The notes under the pieces were generated by a model, which saw only the letters and a program-made list of their open reading frames with translations, searched no databases and was not told the DNA's origin. Shown piece after piece: positions 18,437 through 28,615 of a stretch of DNA of 64,000 bases (positions within the stretch are counted from its first letter, which is position 1; every line of letters starts with the position of its first letter). Origin of the DNA: Marinilabiliaceae bacterium (lineage in GTDB: Bacteria > Bacteroidota > Bacteroidia > Bacteroidales > Marinilabiliaceae). Made by a program: the position numbers and the translations under genes. The DNA is taken from positions 372,001 to 436,000 of the forward strand of contig JAFGBR010000050.1 in assembly GCA_016933045.1 (NCBI GenBank), given 5' to 3'.

Positions 18437-19218
18437 TTATTTATATATTTATCATGTTCATTAGGACGCGATGATTCCATATCGATAGTCACAAATTTCG
18501 CAACTTGTTTTCCAATATCAACAATATTTCGCAACAAAACCGTGTTTAAAATTTTAAAAAAAACAGATTCATTACCCAACTCTATACGTATGTGATCCGG
18601 ATCATCAAAACGGCATCTTACATTATAATCGCCTAATTCGTGAATAATTCTTTTTTCAATTGTTGCAATAGCAAAAAGACGATCATCAAGAATTTGCTGA
18701 TTATAATTAAAACGTGTTGCCAAACAACTCTCTTTACTGGCAATTTTAGTATCAGCTCCATACCTAACAGCCAATTTATTAGAAATACTTTTAGTTATTC
18801 CCAATTCAGCCAAAGGAGATATTACCCCTGCCTCATTTAAAGCTTTTTTCCCGGGTCGATAATTATTATTATCGCAGGCAGTTGTTCCATCAAAAAGAGG
18901 AAAATCACAATTCTCCACACTGTTAATAATTTGTTTTTTGCAATAATAGCATCTGTTAACAGGATTATTTCGAACAGTATTATCAGGCTCAACAACTATT
19001 TCAATAAGGTTCGAGGCTCCAATATTTAATGCCTGTTGATTTATTTCATCGAAACTACAACGATTAAAACCATTGTTCACCCAAACAGGAATAATATCAG
19101 TGCCGGCTTTAAGAGCAGCACCAAGCACTGAAACACTATCAAGTCCTCCCGAAAACAAAAGATATCCCTTTCGAATATTAGAAAAATAATTAATTAACAT
19201 TCTCTCTTCTTCAATCAT
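18433..19218 (-). CDS. larE: LarE, sulfur-inserting synthase of the nickel-pincer cofactor
   Basis: This 261-residue PP-loop ATP pyrophosphatase has SGGLDS at 23-28 and Cys165 in the ESCLATRF segment, the position of the sacrificial or cluster-binding Cys of LarE enzymes. It adds sulfur to the biscarboxylate made by LarB. Cys90 and Cys93 in CYYCKK are also conserved in many members. It is the first gene of the larEBC operon. No lactate racemase (LarA) or other cofactor user lies within the window. Confidence 0.92.
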   Translation of the reverse strand: MIEEERMLINYFSNIRKGYLLFSGGLDSVSVLGAALKAGTDIIPVWVNNGFNRCSFDEINQQALNIGASNLIEIVVEPDNTVRNNPVNRCYYCKKQIINSVENCDFPLFDGTTACDNNNYRPGKKALNEAGVISPLAELGITKSISNKLAVRYGADTKIASKESCLATRFNYNQQILDDRLFAIATIEKRIIHELGDYNVRCRFDDPDHIRIELGNESVFFKILNTVLLRNIVDIGKQVAKFVTIDMESSRPNEHDKYINK

Positions 19219-19409
19219 CGTAATGCTAAGTTTATTAATAATTACTTATCAATTTCATTATTTCCTACTGATAAGATTCTCTGTTTACATGAATCCAATC
19301 TATGTTATTATTTTCACTTAATAACTTTAAGTAATCAATAATTATTACCGGAACCTTATTTTTGTTTAATGAGATAATAAAGATACCGAAATCTAAAGTC
19401 AAATTATTT

Positions 19410-19417
19410 ACTTTTGT
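19410..19417 (+). promoter_or_regulatory. Candidate Bacteroidota -7 promoter element for ispD
   Basis: TACTTTTG matches the Bacteroidota TAnnTTTG element exactly, 49 bases before the ispD ATG. I see no convincing TTTG at the -33 spacing, so this is a partial promoter match. Confidence 0.4.
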
Positions 19418-19465
19418 TCAAACAATTTGGTTCAATTTTTCCCAAAAAATAGTATTTAAAGTTTT

Positions 19466-20137
19466 ATGATAAACATGGCTGTTATTATTGTTGCCGGAGG
19501 AAGTGGCACCCGAATGGGAAGCGACATACCCAAACAGTTCTTACTTTTGGGTAACAAGCCTGTATTAATGCACACCATTGAAGTATTTAAGCAATATGAC
19601 ACACAAATGAAAATAATACTAGTTTTGCCCAAATATCAAATTGACTATTGGACAAAATTATGCATTAAATATAATTTTAACGTTGATATTGAAATCGCAT
19701 GTGGCGGTGAAACAAGATTCCAAAGTGTAAAAAACGGATTAGCACTTGCAAAAGAGTTTGATGTCATTGGAATTCACGATGGAGTTAGGCCATTGGTATC
19801 GGTAAGCACTATTGCCCGATGTTTCGAAAAAGCTGCTTTAGATTATACAGCAGTTCCGGTAATCGATCCAATTGACTCCTTACGGCAACTCGAAGGTGAT
19901 GAAAGCAAGGCACTTACCCGGGCAAAAATAAAAATGGTTCAAACGCCACAGGTATTTCAGGCATCCATAATATTTAAAGCGTACAACCAATCGTACAATA
20001 ATTTCTTTACCGATGATGCAAGTGTTGTAGAATCGATTGGATATAAAATAAATTTGGTAAAAGGTAATGTTGAGAATATTAAAATTACTTCCCCAATTGA
20101 TTTAAAAATTGCCGAATTTTATATTTGTAACACATAA
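19466..20137 (+). CDS. ispD: 2-C-methyl-D-erythritol 4-phosphate cytidylyltransferase
   Basis: This 223-residue enzyme has the IspD nucleotide-binding signature AVIIVAGGSGTRMG followed by PKQF, then IHDGVRPLVS (about 108-117), TPQVF and TDDASVVE. It joins CTP to methylerythritol phosphate in the non-mevalonate isoprenoid pathway in the cytosol. A second in-frame ATG at 19475 would also give a complete family N-terminus. The gene stands alone between the divergent lar operon and the convergent histidine genes. Confidence 0.94.
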   Translation: MINMAVIIVAGGSGTRMGSDIPKQFLLLGNKPVLMHTIEVFKQYDTQMKIILVLPKYQIDYWTKLCIKYNFNVDIEIACGGETRFQSVKNGLALAKEFDVIGIHDGVRPLVSVSTIARCFEKAALDYTAVPVIDPIDSLRQLEGDESKALTRAKIKMVQTPQVFQASIIFKAYNQSYNNFFTDDASVVESIGYKINLVKGNVENIKITSPIDLKIAEFYICNT

Positions 20138-20169
20138 TAAAAAAACAAACCCGCTCAATGAACAGGTTT
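20138..20169 (-). terminator. Terminator of the histidine operon
   Basis: On the minus strand arms 20161-20169 and 20147-20155 form nine pairs including two G-U wobbles, followed by a T run (complement of 20139-20145). It lies just after the hisIE stop codon. Confidence 0.65.
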
Positions 20170-20188
20170 ATATATAAAACATTTTTAC

Positions 20189-20788
20189 CTATTTATGTCG
20201 TTTCTTCAATTCCTTGGCCAAATCTTCAATTCTATACCCCTTATGAGTTAAAAGCACAATTAAATGATACAACAGATCAGCTCCTTCGTACAAAAAATTC
20301 TCATCGTCGTTGGCCATAGCTCCAATAATTGTTTCCACAGCTTCTTCCCCAACTTTTTGTGCAATTTTTCGGGTTCCTTTCTGAAACAATGATGTTGTGT
20401 ACGATTTTTCAGGCATCTCTTCTTTACGCTTGTCAATAAAATCCTGAAGCTGTTTTAGAAACATCAAATCACTTGTTTCATTAACCTCGTTCCAACAAGT
20501 ATCGCTTCCGGTATGACAAGTAGGCCCAACCGGGTTTACCTTAACAAGAAGCGTATCCTGATCACAATCTTCGGCAATGGAAACTACATTTAAAAAATGT
20601 CCCGATTCCTCACCTTTAGTCCATAACCGATTCCTGGTACGACTATAAAAAGTAACCTTCCCCTCTTTTTGAGTCTTTTCATAGGCTTCGAGGTTCATAT
20701 AACCCAGCATCAGCACTTTCCCTGTCTGATCATCCTGAATGATAGCAGGCACAAGCCCATCGCCCATTTTATTAAAATTAATCGTCAT
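20189..20788 (-). CDS. hisIE: Phosphoribosyl-AMP cyclohydrolase / phosphoribosyl-ATP pyrophosphohydrolase
   Basis: This 199-residue bifunctional protein has the HisI half (1-105) with the zinc-site segments EDCDQDTLLVKV and GPTCHTGSDTCW, and the HisE half (110-199) with KVGEEAVETIIGA. It performs steps two and three of histidine synthesis. It is the last gene of hisH-hisA-hisF-hisIE, 80 bases behind hisF, and is followed by a terminator. Fusion of HisI and HisE is usual in this phylum. Confidence 0.96.
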   Translation of the reverse strand: MTINFNKMGDGLVPAIIQDDQTGKVLMLGYMNLEAYEKTQKEGKVTFYSRTRNRLWTKGEESGHFLNVVSIAEDCDQDTLLVKVNPVGPTCHTGSDTCWNEVNETSDLMFLKQLQDFIDKRKEEMPEKSYTTSLFQKGTRKIAQKVGEEAVETIIGAMANDDENFLYEGADLLYHLIVLLTHKGYRIEDLAKELKKRHK

Positions 20789-20868
20789 TTTATACAGATT
20801 TTTTATTAATCTTAATTACTAAATGATGTTCAAATATACAACTTACAACGTAAGATATCAGAACATTT

Positions 20869-21624
20869 TTATCGCACTACAATTCCCTCTTTTTTTAAAT
20901 ACTGTTTCAAATCAGGAATAGGTATCTCTTTATAGTGAAAAATACTTGCAGCCAAGCCTGCATCAGCTTTACCCAATGTAAACACATCTTTAAAATGTTC
21001 CATTTTACCGGCTCCTCCCGATGCAATAATTGGAATAGAAAGGCTTGTTGACAACTTTGCCAAAGCATCATTTGCAAAACCTTGTTTAACGCCATCATGA
21101 TCCATACTGGTAAATAAAATCTCACCCGCACCCCTATCTTCGGCCTCTTTAGACCAGGGAAACAATCGTTTTTCGGTAGGTATACGACCTCCATTTACTG
21201 TCACAACCCACTCATCGCCCTGTAATTTTTTGGCATCAATAGCAACAACAACAAACTGACTTCCAAAGTTTTTCGCCATATCGTCGATAAGTTGTGGATT
21301 ACGAACTGCCGAGGAATTAATACTAATTTTATCGGCTCCGGCATTTAATAGAGCTTCGGCATCCTTTAGTTCACTTATACCACCACCAACAGTAAAAGGA
21401 ATGTTAATATTACGAGCAATTCGTTTAACCAAATCGACAAACGTTTTACGACCTTCATGACTGGCTGTAATATCTAAAAAAACCAACTCATCGGCACCCT
21501 GTTCGGCATATAAAGCCCCCAGTTCAACCGGGTCACCAACTTCTTTAATACCAACAAATTTGATTCCTTTAACAGTCATGCCATCTTTAATATCGAGGCA
21601 AGGTATAATTCTTTTTGCTAACAT
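20869..21624 (-). CDS. hisF: Imidazole glycerol phosphate synthase cyclase subunit
   Basis: This 251-residue TIM barrel has the catalytic aspartates D11 (CLDIKDG) and D130 (VVAIDAKK) and the phosphate-binding segments TVGGGI and IASGGAG. With HisH it converts PRFAR plus ammonia to imidazole glycerol phosphate and AICAR. Gene order with hisA and hisH, and full family length, make the call firm. Confidence 0.97.
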   Translation of the reverse strand: MLAKRIIPCLDIKDGMTVKGIKFVGIKEVGDPVELGALYAEQGADELVFLDITASHEGRKTFVDLVKRIARNINIPFTVGGGISELKDAEALLNAGADKISINSSAVRNPQLIDDMAKNFGSQFVVVAIDAKKLQGDEWVVTVNGGRIPTEKRLFPWSKEAEDRGAGEILFTSMDHDGVKQGFANDALAKLSTSLSIPIIASGGAGKMEHFKDVFTLGKADAGLAASIFHYKEIPIPDLKQYLKKEGIVVR

Positions 21625-21669
21625 TTTTCAATAATAAAATTAGTTGCGACTAAAGTATGAAAGTCATAT

Positions 21670-22398
21670 TCAGCTCTTTAATAAAAAACTATTAATGTCA
21701 TTCATTGTAATCCGCCCTTCATAGATTGCTTTACCAAAAATAACAGCAGGCACATTAGCATCATGAAGCAATTCAATATCATTCATATTACTCACTCCCC
21801 CACTAGCAATTAAAAACAAATCAGGAAACTGATTTAAAATATCTTTATATAAATCAATTGATGGACCTTGTAACATACCATCTTTACTAATATCAGTGCA
21901 AATAGTTTTAGTTATTCCTCGTTCGGTATATTTTTGCAAAAAAGGTATAAGCTCAATGTTTGACGTCTCCAACCAACCCGAAACTGCGATCTTTTTATCT
22001 TTAACATCCGACCCTAAAATAATTCTCTCATTACCATATTTAGCAATCCACCCCAAAAACTCATCTTCATTTTTAACTGCAATACTACCACCTGTAATCA
22101 TATGAGCTCCACTATCAAAAGCAATTTTCAAATCAGACGAAGTTTTTAATCCTCCGCCAAAATCAATTACTAAATTTGTTTTAGAAGCAATATTTTCAAG
22201 AACTCTATAATTTATAATTTTACCCGCTTTAGCTCCATCCAAATCGACCAAATGCAAGCGTTCAATACCATTTGCTTCAAATTCTTTGGCAACTTCCAAC
22301 GGATTTTCGTTATATACTTTTTTGGTATCATAATCGCCTTTACTCAATCGCACACATTTTCCGTCAATAAGATCGATAGCAGGTATTAATTGAATCAT
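21670..22398 (-). CDS. hisA: Phosphoribosylformimino-5-aminoimidazole carboxamide ribotide isomerase
   Basis: This 242-residue TIM barrel is homologous to HisF, with [13 protein letters not shown] at the start (catalytic D9), DFGGGLKT near 79-86, TDISKDGML near 168-176 and IASGGVSN near 197-204. It opens the ribose of ProFAR by an Amadori rearrangement in histidine synthesis. It sits between hisH and hisF in the operon, with about 50 bases on each side. Confidence 0.96.
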   Translation of the reverse strand: MIQLIPAIDLIDGKCVRLSKGDYDTKKVYNENPLEVAKEFEANGIERLHLVDLDGAKAGKIINYRVLENIASKTNLVIDFGGGLKTSSDLKIAFDSGAHMITGGSIAVKNEDEFLGWIAKYGNERIILGSDVKDKKIAVSGWLETSNIELIPFLQKYTERGITKTICTDISKDGMLQGPSIDLYKDILNQFPDLFLIASGGVSNMNDIELLHDANVPAVIFGKAIYEGRITMNDINSFLLKS

Positions 22399-22448
22399 AA
22401 ATTAATAATATTTTGAAAATTTACTTAACGTGTACAAACACTTAATAT

Positions 22449-23063
22449 TTATAATTTCAGAAAATTAGTAAGAATTTTTTCACCCACAATTCCACTTTTT
22501 TCAGGGTGAAACTGGGTTGCAAAAAAATTATCTTTTTGCAATGCCGAACTATAAGGCAAAATATAATTAGTAACTGCCGAAGTATCATTACCTTTTGCAA
22601 CATAATAACTATGTACAAAATAAACATACTGTCCTTCAAGCGAAGCATCGAACAAATCACCTTTTAAATCGGTAATTTGATTCCAACCCATTTGTGGCAC
22701 TTTAATATTTTCAATATTTGGTTCGGGTAATGTAAATCGACGCACCTTTTCGGTAAACAAATTAAGACACGAAACATCTCCTTCATCAGAATAGCTGCAC
22801 ATTAACTGCATACCTAAACAAATACCAAGAACCGGTTGTTTCAGTTGTTTAAACAAATCACCAATACCTGTTTCGTTCAAATATTTCATAGTAGTACTAG
22901 CTTCGCCAACACCCGGAAAAATTACTTTATCAGCTTTTAAAATAGTTTCAAAATCGGCAGTAATTAAAGCATCCTGCCCCAACCTTATTAAAGCATTATT
23001 TACCGATCGGATGTTACCTGCATTATATTTTATGATAACGATATTTTGCTTTTGAATATTCAC
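22449..23063 (-). CDS. hisH: Imidazole glycerol phosphate synthase glutamine amidotransferase subunit
   Basis: This 204-residue class I amidotransferase has the catalytic triad C82 (GICLGMQ), H186 and E188 (QFHPEKSG). It hydrolyses glutamine and passes ammonia to HisF. The start is GTG 23063; no closer ATG gives a full-length domain. It is the first his gene seen in this operon; hisG, hisD, hisC and hisB are not in the window. Confidence 0.96.
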   Translation of the reverse strand: MNIQKQNIVIIKYNAGNIRSVNNALIRLGQDALITADFETILKADKVIFPGVGEASTTMKYLNETGIGDLFKQLKQPVLGICLGMQLMCSYSDEGDVSCLNLFTEKVRRFTLPEPNIENIKVPQMGWNQITDLKGDLFDASLEGQYVYFVHSYYVAKGNDTSAVTNYILPYSSALQKDNFFATQFHPEKSGIVGEKILTNFLKL

Positions 23064-23146
23064 AATAATATACTCTCCTCTATTTGTTAATATAAATTAT
23101 TAAATATCAAATATTTAACCCAACAGCAATTAAATATATTAAAAAA

Positions 23147-24016
23147 CTAATCGAAAATAATAGTACGATTATGATAAACTAATGTTTTACGATCAATATG
23201 TGCTTTAACAGCCCTGGATAAAACAATCTTCTCAATATCTTTACCTTTTTGAATTAGCATAGGTATTGAATCGTGGTGCGAAATACGAGCAATATCCTGA
23301 TCGATAATTGGCCCTGCATCCAGGTCGCTTGTAACATAATGACTTGTTGCTCCAATAATTTTCACACCCCTTGCATGTGCAGCATGATAGGGTTTAGCTC
23401 CGGCAAAAGCGGGAAGAAAAGAATGATGTATGTTAATAATTTTTTCGGGATAACCGGCAACAAATTCGGCCGATAAAACCTGCATATATCTTGCTAATAC
23501 AACAAAATCGATTCGATACTCTTTCAAAACATCTAATTGTCGCTTTTCCTGATCCTTTTTAGTTTCGGCAGTAATGGGAATATGAACAAAATCAATTCCA
23601 AACTGACGAGCCACATCCTCTAAACTTTTATGATTACTAATAATAACCGGAATCTGAACATTTAGTTCATTACTCTGATATCGAGCCATTAAATCATACA
23701 AACAATGCGACATTTTTGAAACGAATATTGCCATGCGCGGTATCTGATCCGAAAAATTCAAACTCCAAGCCATATTGCAAGGAGCTGCAATTGCATGTTG
23801 AAAGGCAGGTTCTATTTGCTCACGTGTCAACCCAAATCCTTCCAATTCCCATTCAACACGCATAAAAAAACGATTATCTTCTTTATCGGTATGCTGATCT
23901 AATGCCACTACATTCCCTTGGTTACGATCGATAAAATCGGTAACACGAGCAACAATTCCTCTTTGATCGGGGCAATGAATTCGAATAATTGCTGTTGGAA
24001 AATTATTTCTACTCAC
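23147..24016 (-). CDS. purU: Formyltetrahydrofolate deformylase
   Basis: This 289-residue protein has an N-terminal ACT domain (about 8-85, RIHCPDQRGIVARVTDF) and a formyltransferase-like domain with N195 and H197 in NIHHSFLPAF and D233 in DLDAGPI. The combination is PurU, which hydrolyses 10-formyl-THF to formate and THF, balancing one-carbon pools for purine synthesis. The start is GTG 24016. It precedes hisH on the same strand by about 80 bases, a link sensible because histidine synthesis releases AICAR into purine metabolism. Confidence 0.94.
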   Translation of the reverse strand: MSRNNFPTAIIRIHCPDQRGIVARVTDFIDRNQGNVVALDQHTDKEDNRFFMRVEWELEGFGLTREQIEPAFQHAIAAPCNMAWSLNFSDQIPRMAIFVSKMSHCLYDLMARYQSNELNVQIPVIISNHKSLEDVARQFGIDFVHIPITAETKKDQEKRQLDVLKEYRIDFVVLARYMQVLSAEFVAGYPEKIINIHHSFLPAFAGAKPYHAAHARGVKIIGATSHYVTSDLDAGPIIDQDIARISHHDSIPMLIQKGKDIEKIVLSRAVKAHIDRKTLVYHNRTIIFD

Positions 24017-24576
24017 AATTTATATTTTATTATTTGATTGACATTGAGGATTATTCACAAAACAATTACATTATTATATGATTATTTTTTCAAATCATTT
24101 TTAAGGTTTACAAAAATAACAATTAATAATATAATTAATGCCTTGAAAGTGGTTGTTACATAAAAAACATAAGGTATTAATAAAATCAAACCTATTTAAA
24201 TAACAGCAATTAATACTTTTAAAGTAAAAATTATTCAAAAACAACCTTTAATAATTATATATTTTAACATTTAATGTTAAAAATATTTAAGAAAAAAATA
24301 TTAAATTACTAATTGTTTAAAAAGATATTGGTTTTATTTCAATATTTTAAAATGATTTTGCTTTTGATATTTATTTAATAATACACCTAATCGTTTATTA
24401 TTATAAATAATAAGATTATTTTGTACTTTTATAAAGTAATTTACAATCAGCACTTTATAAAATATTTAAATGTACTATGTGATATTTTAACAATCAATCA
24501 CACTCTTTAAAATATTTTTATACTATCTTGGTGTTTCATTTTGAGTAAACTATTTTACAACACAAAAATCATTTTT
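24017..24576. other. Long AT-rich intergenic region
   Basis: More than 500 bases between divergent purU and the LamG gene, very AT-rich. I see no reading frame of substance, RNA gene or exact TAnnTTTG element; it presumably contains both promoters. Confidence 0.5.
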
Positions 24577-27500
24577 ATGAAAGAAAACGCTTACAAAAAA
24601 ATTAATGCAAGATTGAGAAAAGCAGTTCTTGTATTAGGAGCCGTACTGCTCACATCGGGTTTGTGGGCTCAAACTACCCCTTGGGCGAAATATTCGTTCA
24701 ACAATTCGGCCAGTGATTCCCAGGGAAACCTTAGTGATGCCACTCTATTTGGCGAACCATCTTATGGTTTAAGTTACGACAGTGTTGATATTGGATTAAC
24801 ACTTGATGGTGTTGATGATTATGCAGTATTACCAGAGGGTTTTATGTCGGGGCTAACCGATTTTACTTTTGCCAGTTGGGTTTACTGGACAGACAGAGGA
24901 AACTATTGGTGGGAACGTATTTGGGACTTTGGAGCAGATACAAATCACTACATCTTTTTAACTCCCAGAGGAGGAACTGTTCGTGTAGCTTTTAAAAACG
25001 GAGGCGATGAAGAACAAATTAATGCAACTTCCGAATTGCCTTCAAATCAATGGGTGCATATTGCCGTTACTTTACAGGGAACAACCGGTATACTTTATTT
25101 AAACGGTATTGAGGCAGGTAGAAATACTATTACTATTCGTCCTGCCGATTTAGGTACAACAACAGCTAACTACATTGGCGACTCACAATATACCAGCGAT
25201 CAATTTTTTGGTGGTTCAATAGATGAATTTGAAATTTTCAATTCTGCGTTAACTCCAACCGAAATCCTATCTCGCTGGTCAACATACCCAAAAGCATTAA
25301 CTGACGAATATTCTGCTCTTGATTTAGGCGATTTATCAGACGTTAAAACTAACATTTCTTTACCAACTGTTTTAGGAACCAATGGTGTTACTGCTTCGTG
25401 GACATCGTCAATACCTTCAGTTATTTCTAACACAGGTGAAGTTACAATACCCGAGTTTGACCAAACAATTACTTTAACTGCAAAAATAGGTTTCGAAGGC
25501 GATACTTTATACAAATCATTTGTGGCAACCGTTTTAGCCTTAGGTGAAGTTGACGTATTGGCCAGTTGGTCTTTTGAAAGCGATAATATTTCAATTGTTG
25601 ATGGTGTAGTTAAAGCTAACTCTGAATATGGCGATTTTACTGCTTCAATGATGAACGATGCCAAAATAATCACTATTGGTAACGAAGGAAACCAGTTTAA
25701 TGTGGTTGACCTGCAAGCAGGCACAGGTTATGTTGATTTAGGCGAAGCAATTGGCGAATATATGTATAAACTGTCGAGCTACACTATGTCTATATTCTTC
25801 CGTCTCGATGATGATGCACCTGCATTCCCTACTCATGGTAATTTTATTTGGACATTCTCGAATACCAATGACATGGCCAATAATGCAATTGGTGGTTTAT
25901 ACATGGTACTTAATGGTTGTATACAGGAAGTATGTAAAACACGATACGACAATGCACAAAGTGTTCGTTCGGGTGTTGTACCTACAATTGGAACCTGGCA
26001 CCATTTAGCATATACACAAGATGGAACAACCGGAACCGTTTATTTAGATGGAGCCGCAATTAAAACCGGCACAGTCACTTATACTCCATCAAGCACATTC
26101 CCAATTGACTCATTACTTGGAACTGCATTTAACTGGTTAGGAAAACCTTGTTATACATCCGATTCTTACCTTCAAAATACATTATTATACGGATTCCAGT
26201 TATGGGGATATGGATTAGGTGCCGATGAAGTGTCAATGTTAGCAACCGATGGATATGGAGGAACATTCTCAGGTCGCTTAGACTCATTAAACTCAGCTTT
26301 TGCTGCCAATCCTAACAATATCGATACTGATGTACAGTCGGTTCTTGATGCACTTGATTTAGGTGATTTAAGTAATGTAACAGGTAATGTTTCTCTGCCT
26401 ACTTCGAATGCTTCATATCCCGATGTTACAATATCATGGACTGTTGACAAACCAAGTATTATTACAGCCGAAGGCTCGTTTGTTGCCCGTCCAAATACAT
26501 TTAACCAGGAAGTTACATTTACTGCAACAGTATCGAAAGGTATTACTATTTTAACCAAAAAATTTGTTGCTATAGTACCTCCTGCTGATGGAACCCAGTA
26601 CACATCAGATTTAATGGTTCATTTCGACTTTTCTAATGTTGACGAAAACGGTACTGTTACCGACCTTTCCGAAAAACAATACAAAGGAAAAGTAATGAAC
26701 AATGCTTCTATTAAATTAATAGGAACAGAAGGAGCAAGCGATGTTTATAAAGTATTAGACTTAGGCGACAGTATTGGCTATTTCGATATGGGAACCGATA
26801 TGGGTCCTGTATTACCTCACCTGTCTGATTATACTATTACTGCATATTATTGCATAGACACTTCTTATGAAAGCTTAGAAAGTGATAATGGTAATTTCAT
26901 TTGGAGTTTATCAAATACCGATGATGCACTTAACAATGCAAATGGTTATATTATTGGTATGCTAAAATTAAATGGAATAAGTATTACCGGTGGAAACTAC
27001 AGTACAGCAGCGGGTATTGACCTTGCTACTAATGCACTTTATGATGGCAGATGGCATTGCTTAACTTATACACAACAAGATACCCTTGGTACTGTTTATG
27101 TAGATGGTTATTTTGCTCTTTCGGGTAAAGTAGTATTAACTCCCGACTCAGCACTTAAAAAACCAGGTTTAATGGGAACATCATATAACTGGATTGGAAA
27201 ACCATGCTATAAAGCCGATTCTTACTTACGTAAGACAAAAGTATATGACTTCCGTATTTATAACCGTGCATTAACAGAAGATGAAATTGGTGCTACAGGT
27301 GACTTATTAGATGTTCCAAACAGAATAACATCACTTAATATGGCACTTGACAATACAACACAAGACTCTACTGTTTATGCCGATGTTGAAACTAACGCTT
27401 TAGTTGCCAAATACAATGTTATTTCGGGTAAAGGAAACATACAAGTTAGTAATACTAACGGAAAAACTGTTTCGGTATTCGATATGACTGGTATTAAGGT

Positions 27501-27594
27501 TTACGAAGGAAAAGCTGAAGAGCCTGTTACACTTAATACAGGATTATACTTTGTAAAAGTGGAAGATGTGATTACAAAAGTTATTGTTAAATAA
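24577..27594 (+). CDS. Secreted multi-LamG surface protein with T9SS sorting domain
   Basis: Numbered from ATG 24577 this is 1005 residues; a TTG 12 codons upstream (24541) is also open but places extra residues before the signal peptide (about 1-33, ending GLWAQ). Three concanavalin-like LamG modules (about 36-238, 325-565, 675-905) alternate with two Ig-like modules of the atrophied type (around 245-320 and 590-665, each opening LDLGDLS). LamG modules two and three share FIW-S-SNT, LGT-YVDG and GKPCY segments and look like an internal duplication. The end (about 935-1005, NGKTVSVFDMTGIKVYEG) is a T9SS sorting domain. LamG modules usually bind glycans. No catalytic domain is recognised. Confidence 0.82.
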   Translation: MKENAYKKINARLRKAVLVLGAVLLTSGLWAQTTPWAKYSFNNSASDSQGNLSDATLFGEPSYGLSYDSVDIGLTLDGVDDYAVLPEGFMSGLTDFTFASWVYWTDRGNYWWERIWDFGADTNHYIFLTPRGGTVRVAFKNGGDEEQINATSELPSNQWVHIAVTLQGTTGILYLNGIEAGRNTITIRPADLGTTTANYIGDSQYTSDQFFGGSIDEFEIFNSALTPTEILSRWSTYPKALTDEYSALDLGDLSDVKTNISLPTVLGTNGVTASWTSSIPSVISNTGEVTIPEFDQTITLTAKIGFEGDTLYKSFVATVLALGEVDVLASWSFESDNISIVDGVVKANSEYGDFTASMMNDAKIITIGNEGNQFNVVDLQAGTGYVDLGEAIGEYMYKLSSYTMSIFFRLDDDAPAFPTHGNFIWTFSNTNDMANNAIGGLYMVLNGCIQEVCKTRYDNAQSVRSGVVPTIGTWHHLAYTQDGTTGTVYLDGAAIKTGTVTYTPSSTFPIDSLLGTAFNWLGKPCYTSDSYLQNTLLYGFQLWGYGLGADEVSMLATDGYGGTFSGRLDSLNSAFAANPNNIDTDVQSVLDALDLGDLSNVTGNVSLPTSNASYPDVTISWTVDKPSIITAEGSFVARPNTFNQEVTFTATVSKGITILTKKFVAIVPPADGTQYTSDLMVHFDFSNVDENGTVTDLSEKQYKGKVMNNASIKLIGTEGASDVYKVLDLGDSIGYFDMGTDMGPVLPHLSDYTITAYYCIDTSYESLESDNGNFIWSLSNTDDALNNANGYIIGMLKLNGISITGGNYSTAAGIDLATNALYDGRWHCLTYTQQDTLGTVYVDGYFALSGKVVLTPDSALKKPGLMGTSYNWIGKPCYKADSYLRKTKVYDFRIYNRALTEDEIGATGDLLDVPNRITSLNMALDNTTQDSTVYADVETNALVAKYNVISGKGNIQVSNTNGKTVSVFDMTGIKVYEGKAEEPVTLNTGLYFVKVEDVITKVIVK

Positions 27595-27611
27595 TATTTT
27601 GATTAAATTAT

Positions 27612-27644
27612 AAAAAACCTCACCCCAGGGTGGGGTTTTTTTTT
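27612..27644 (+). terminator. Terminator after the LamG gene
   Basis: Thirteen pairs including one G-T wobble (27612-27624 with 27629-27641 approximately) around a four-base loop, with A run before and T run after. Strong Rho-independent type. Confidence 0.88.
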
Positions 27645-27969
27645 GCCCAAATGTAAATAGTAACACTATAGTTTATCTCTCTCAACACTTCTTTTATCAT
27701 CAGGTGCACGTTTAGTTTACGTAAAACATGCTTTTAACAAACCAATGCTATATAGACAAAAAAGAAATTATAAATTCTGATAATTTTCCTCAACCATCGA
27801 TATTAAAATCGTCGCCAGTTGTTCATAGGCTTTGCAAATTTTAAAAGAAAAAAATATTTTTGTTTAACAAACTATACAAAGGCCGATTTATAGGAGTTAA
27901 ATCAAAGTTGCTACCCCTAAATCCAAGCAAGAAATTTCAATGTAATTAATAACCATAAAAATATTAATC
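27645..27969. other. Intergenic region before the frameshifted small gene
   Basis: About 325 bases without a recognisable gene, RNA or repeat. Together with the broken gene that follows, it looks like decaying accessory DNA. Confidence 0.4.
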
Positions 27970-28276
27970 ATGTCATATACTCTCGAAGACTATCTCCCAA
28001 GAAATGAAGAAGAATTTTGCGATGATTGCAATAGCCCAATCGCACAAAGAGTAAAGAGTAAAGGATTATCTTGAGGAAGTATACCCGTTGGAATTGCTAA
28101 TGTTGGAGATAGAAGGAACAGATAAAGAAATCATTGTCCATGCTGCAAATATTTACACTTTACTTACAACCATACATGTCACCAGTGGCGGGCCCGTGGA
28201 TATCGCAGACGAAATAGGAATGCAGGGAATCTTTGATTACATTGATGAGAAGTGTAAAAATATTATTAACTATTAA
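27970..28276 (+). pseudogene. Small gene broken by a 7-base tandem duplication
   Basis: An ATG at 27970 opens a 34-residue frame (MSYTLEDYLPRNEEEFCDDC start) that stops at TGA 28072. The sequence AAAGAGT occurs twice in tandem at 28046-28059. Removing one copy joins this frame to a downstream one ending at 28276, giving a continuous 99-residue protein running RVKDYLEEVYPLELLMLEIEG across the junction. The protein is acidic with a CxxC-like pair near the start (CDDC), and I do not recognise the family. The simplest reading is recent inactivation by slipped-strand duplication; a programmed frameshift is less likely. Confidence 0.65.
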
Positions 28277-28615
28277 ACAGCTTGATTATAAAAAACCCAA
28301 GCCTTCGAGAATAATTTTTTTGTCGATCTCTCCCATCACTGACCCCGATAATCATCCGTACCAATAATAAATATCTATAATATAAAGCCAAAAAAATATG
28401 TTTATAATAGTGCTAGGAATTATGCAAGTGAGCAAGGATTAATAGAAGTGGTGGTAGTTGTATACTAAGCGACCGCAGAGGAAATGCAAAACACATGTAT
28501 TAAAGTTATTTGATAATTGAGTTAATAAAAATAAATTTGAACACGAAATAGTACTTAAATATTAAACCAGATAATTAATATAATATTTAAAAAGTTATTA
28601 TAGAACTATTTATTG
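28277..28615. other. Intergenic region, no recognised gene
   Basis: About 340 bases between the broken gene and the RDD gene. One short open frame (about 28345-28465) ends in a Val-rich stretch but has no start or recognisable family. No RNA or repeat seen. Confidence 0.4.

Noticed and set aside
28345-28465. Open frame with Val-rich end between the broken gene and the RDD gene.
   Set aside because: No start codon and no family resemblance; likely chance.
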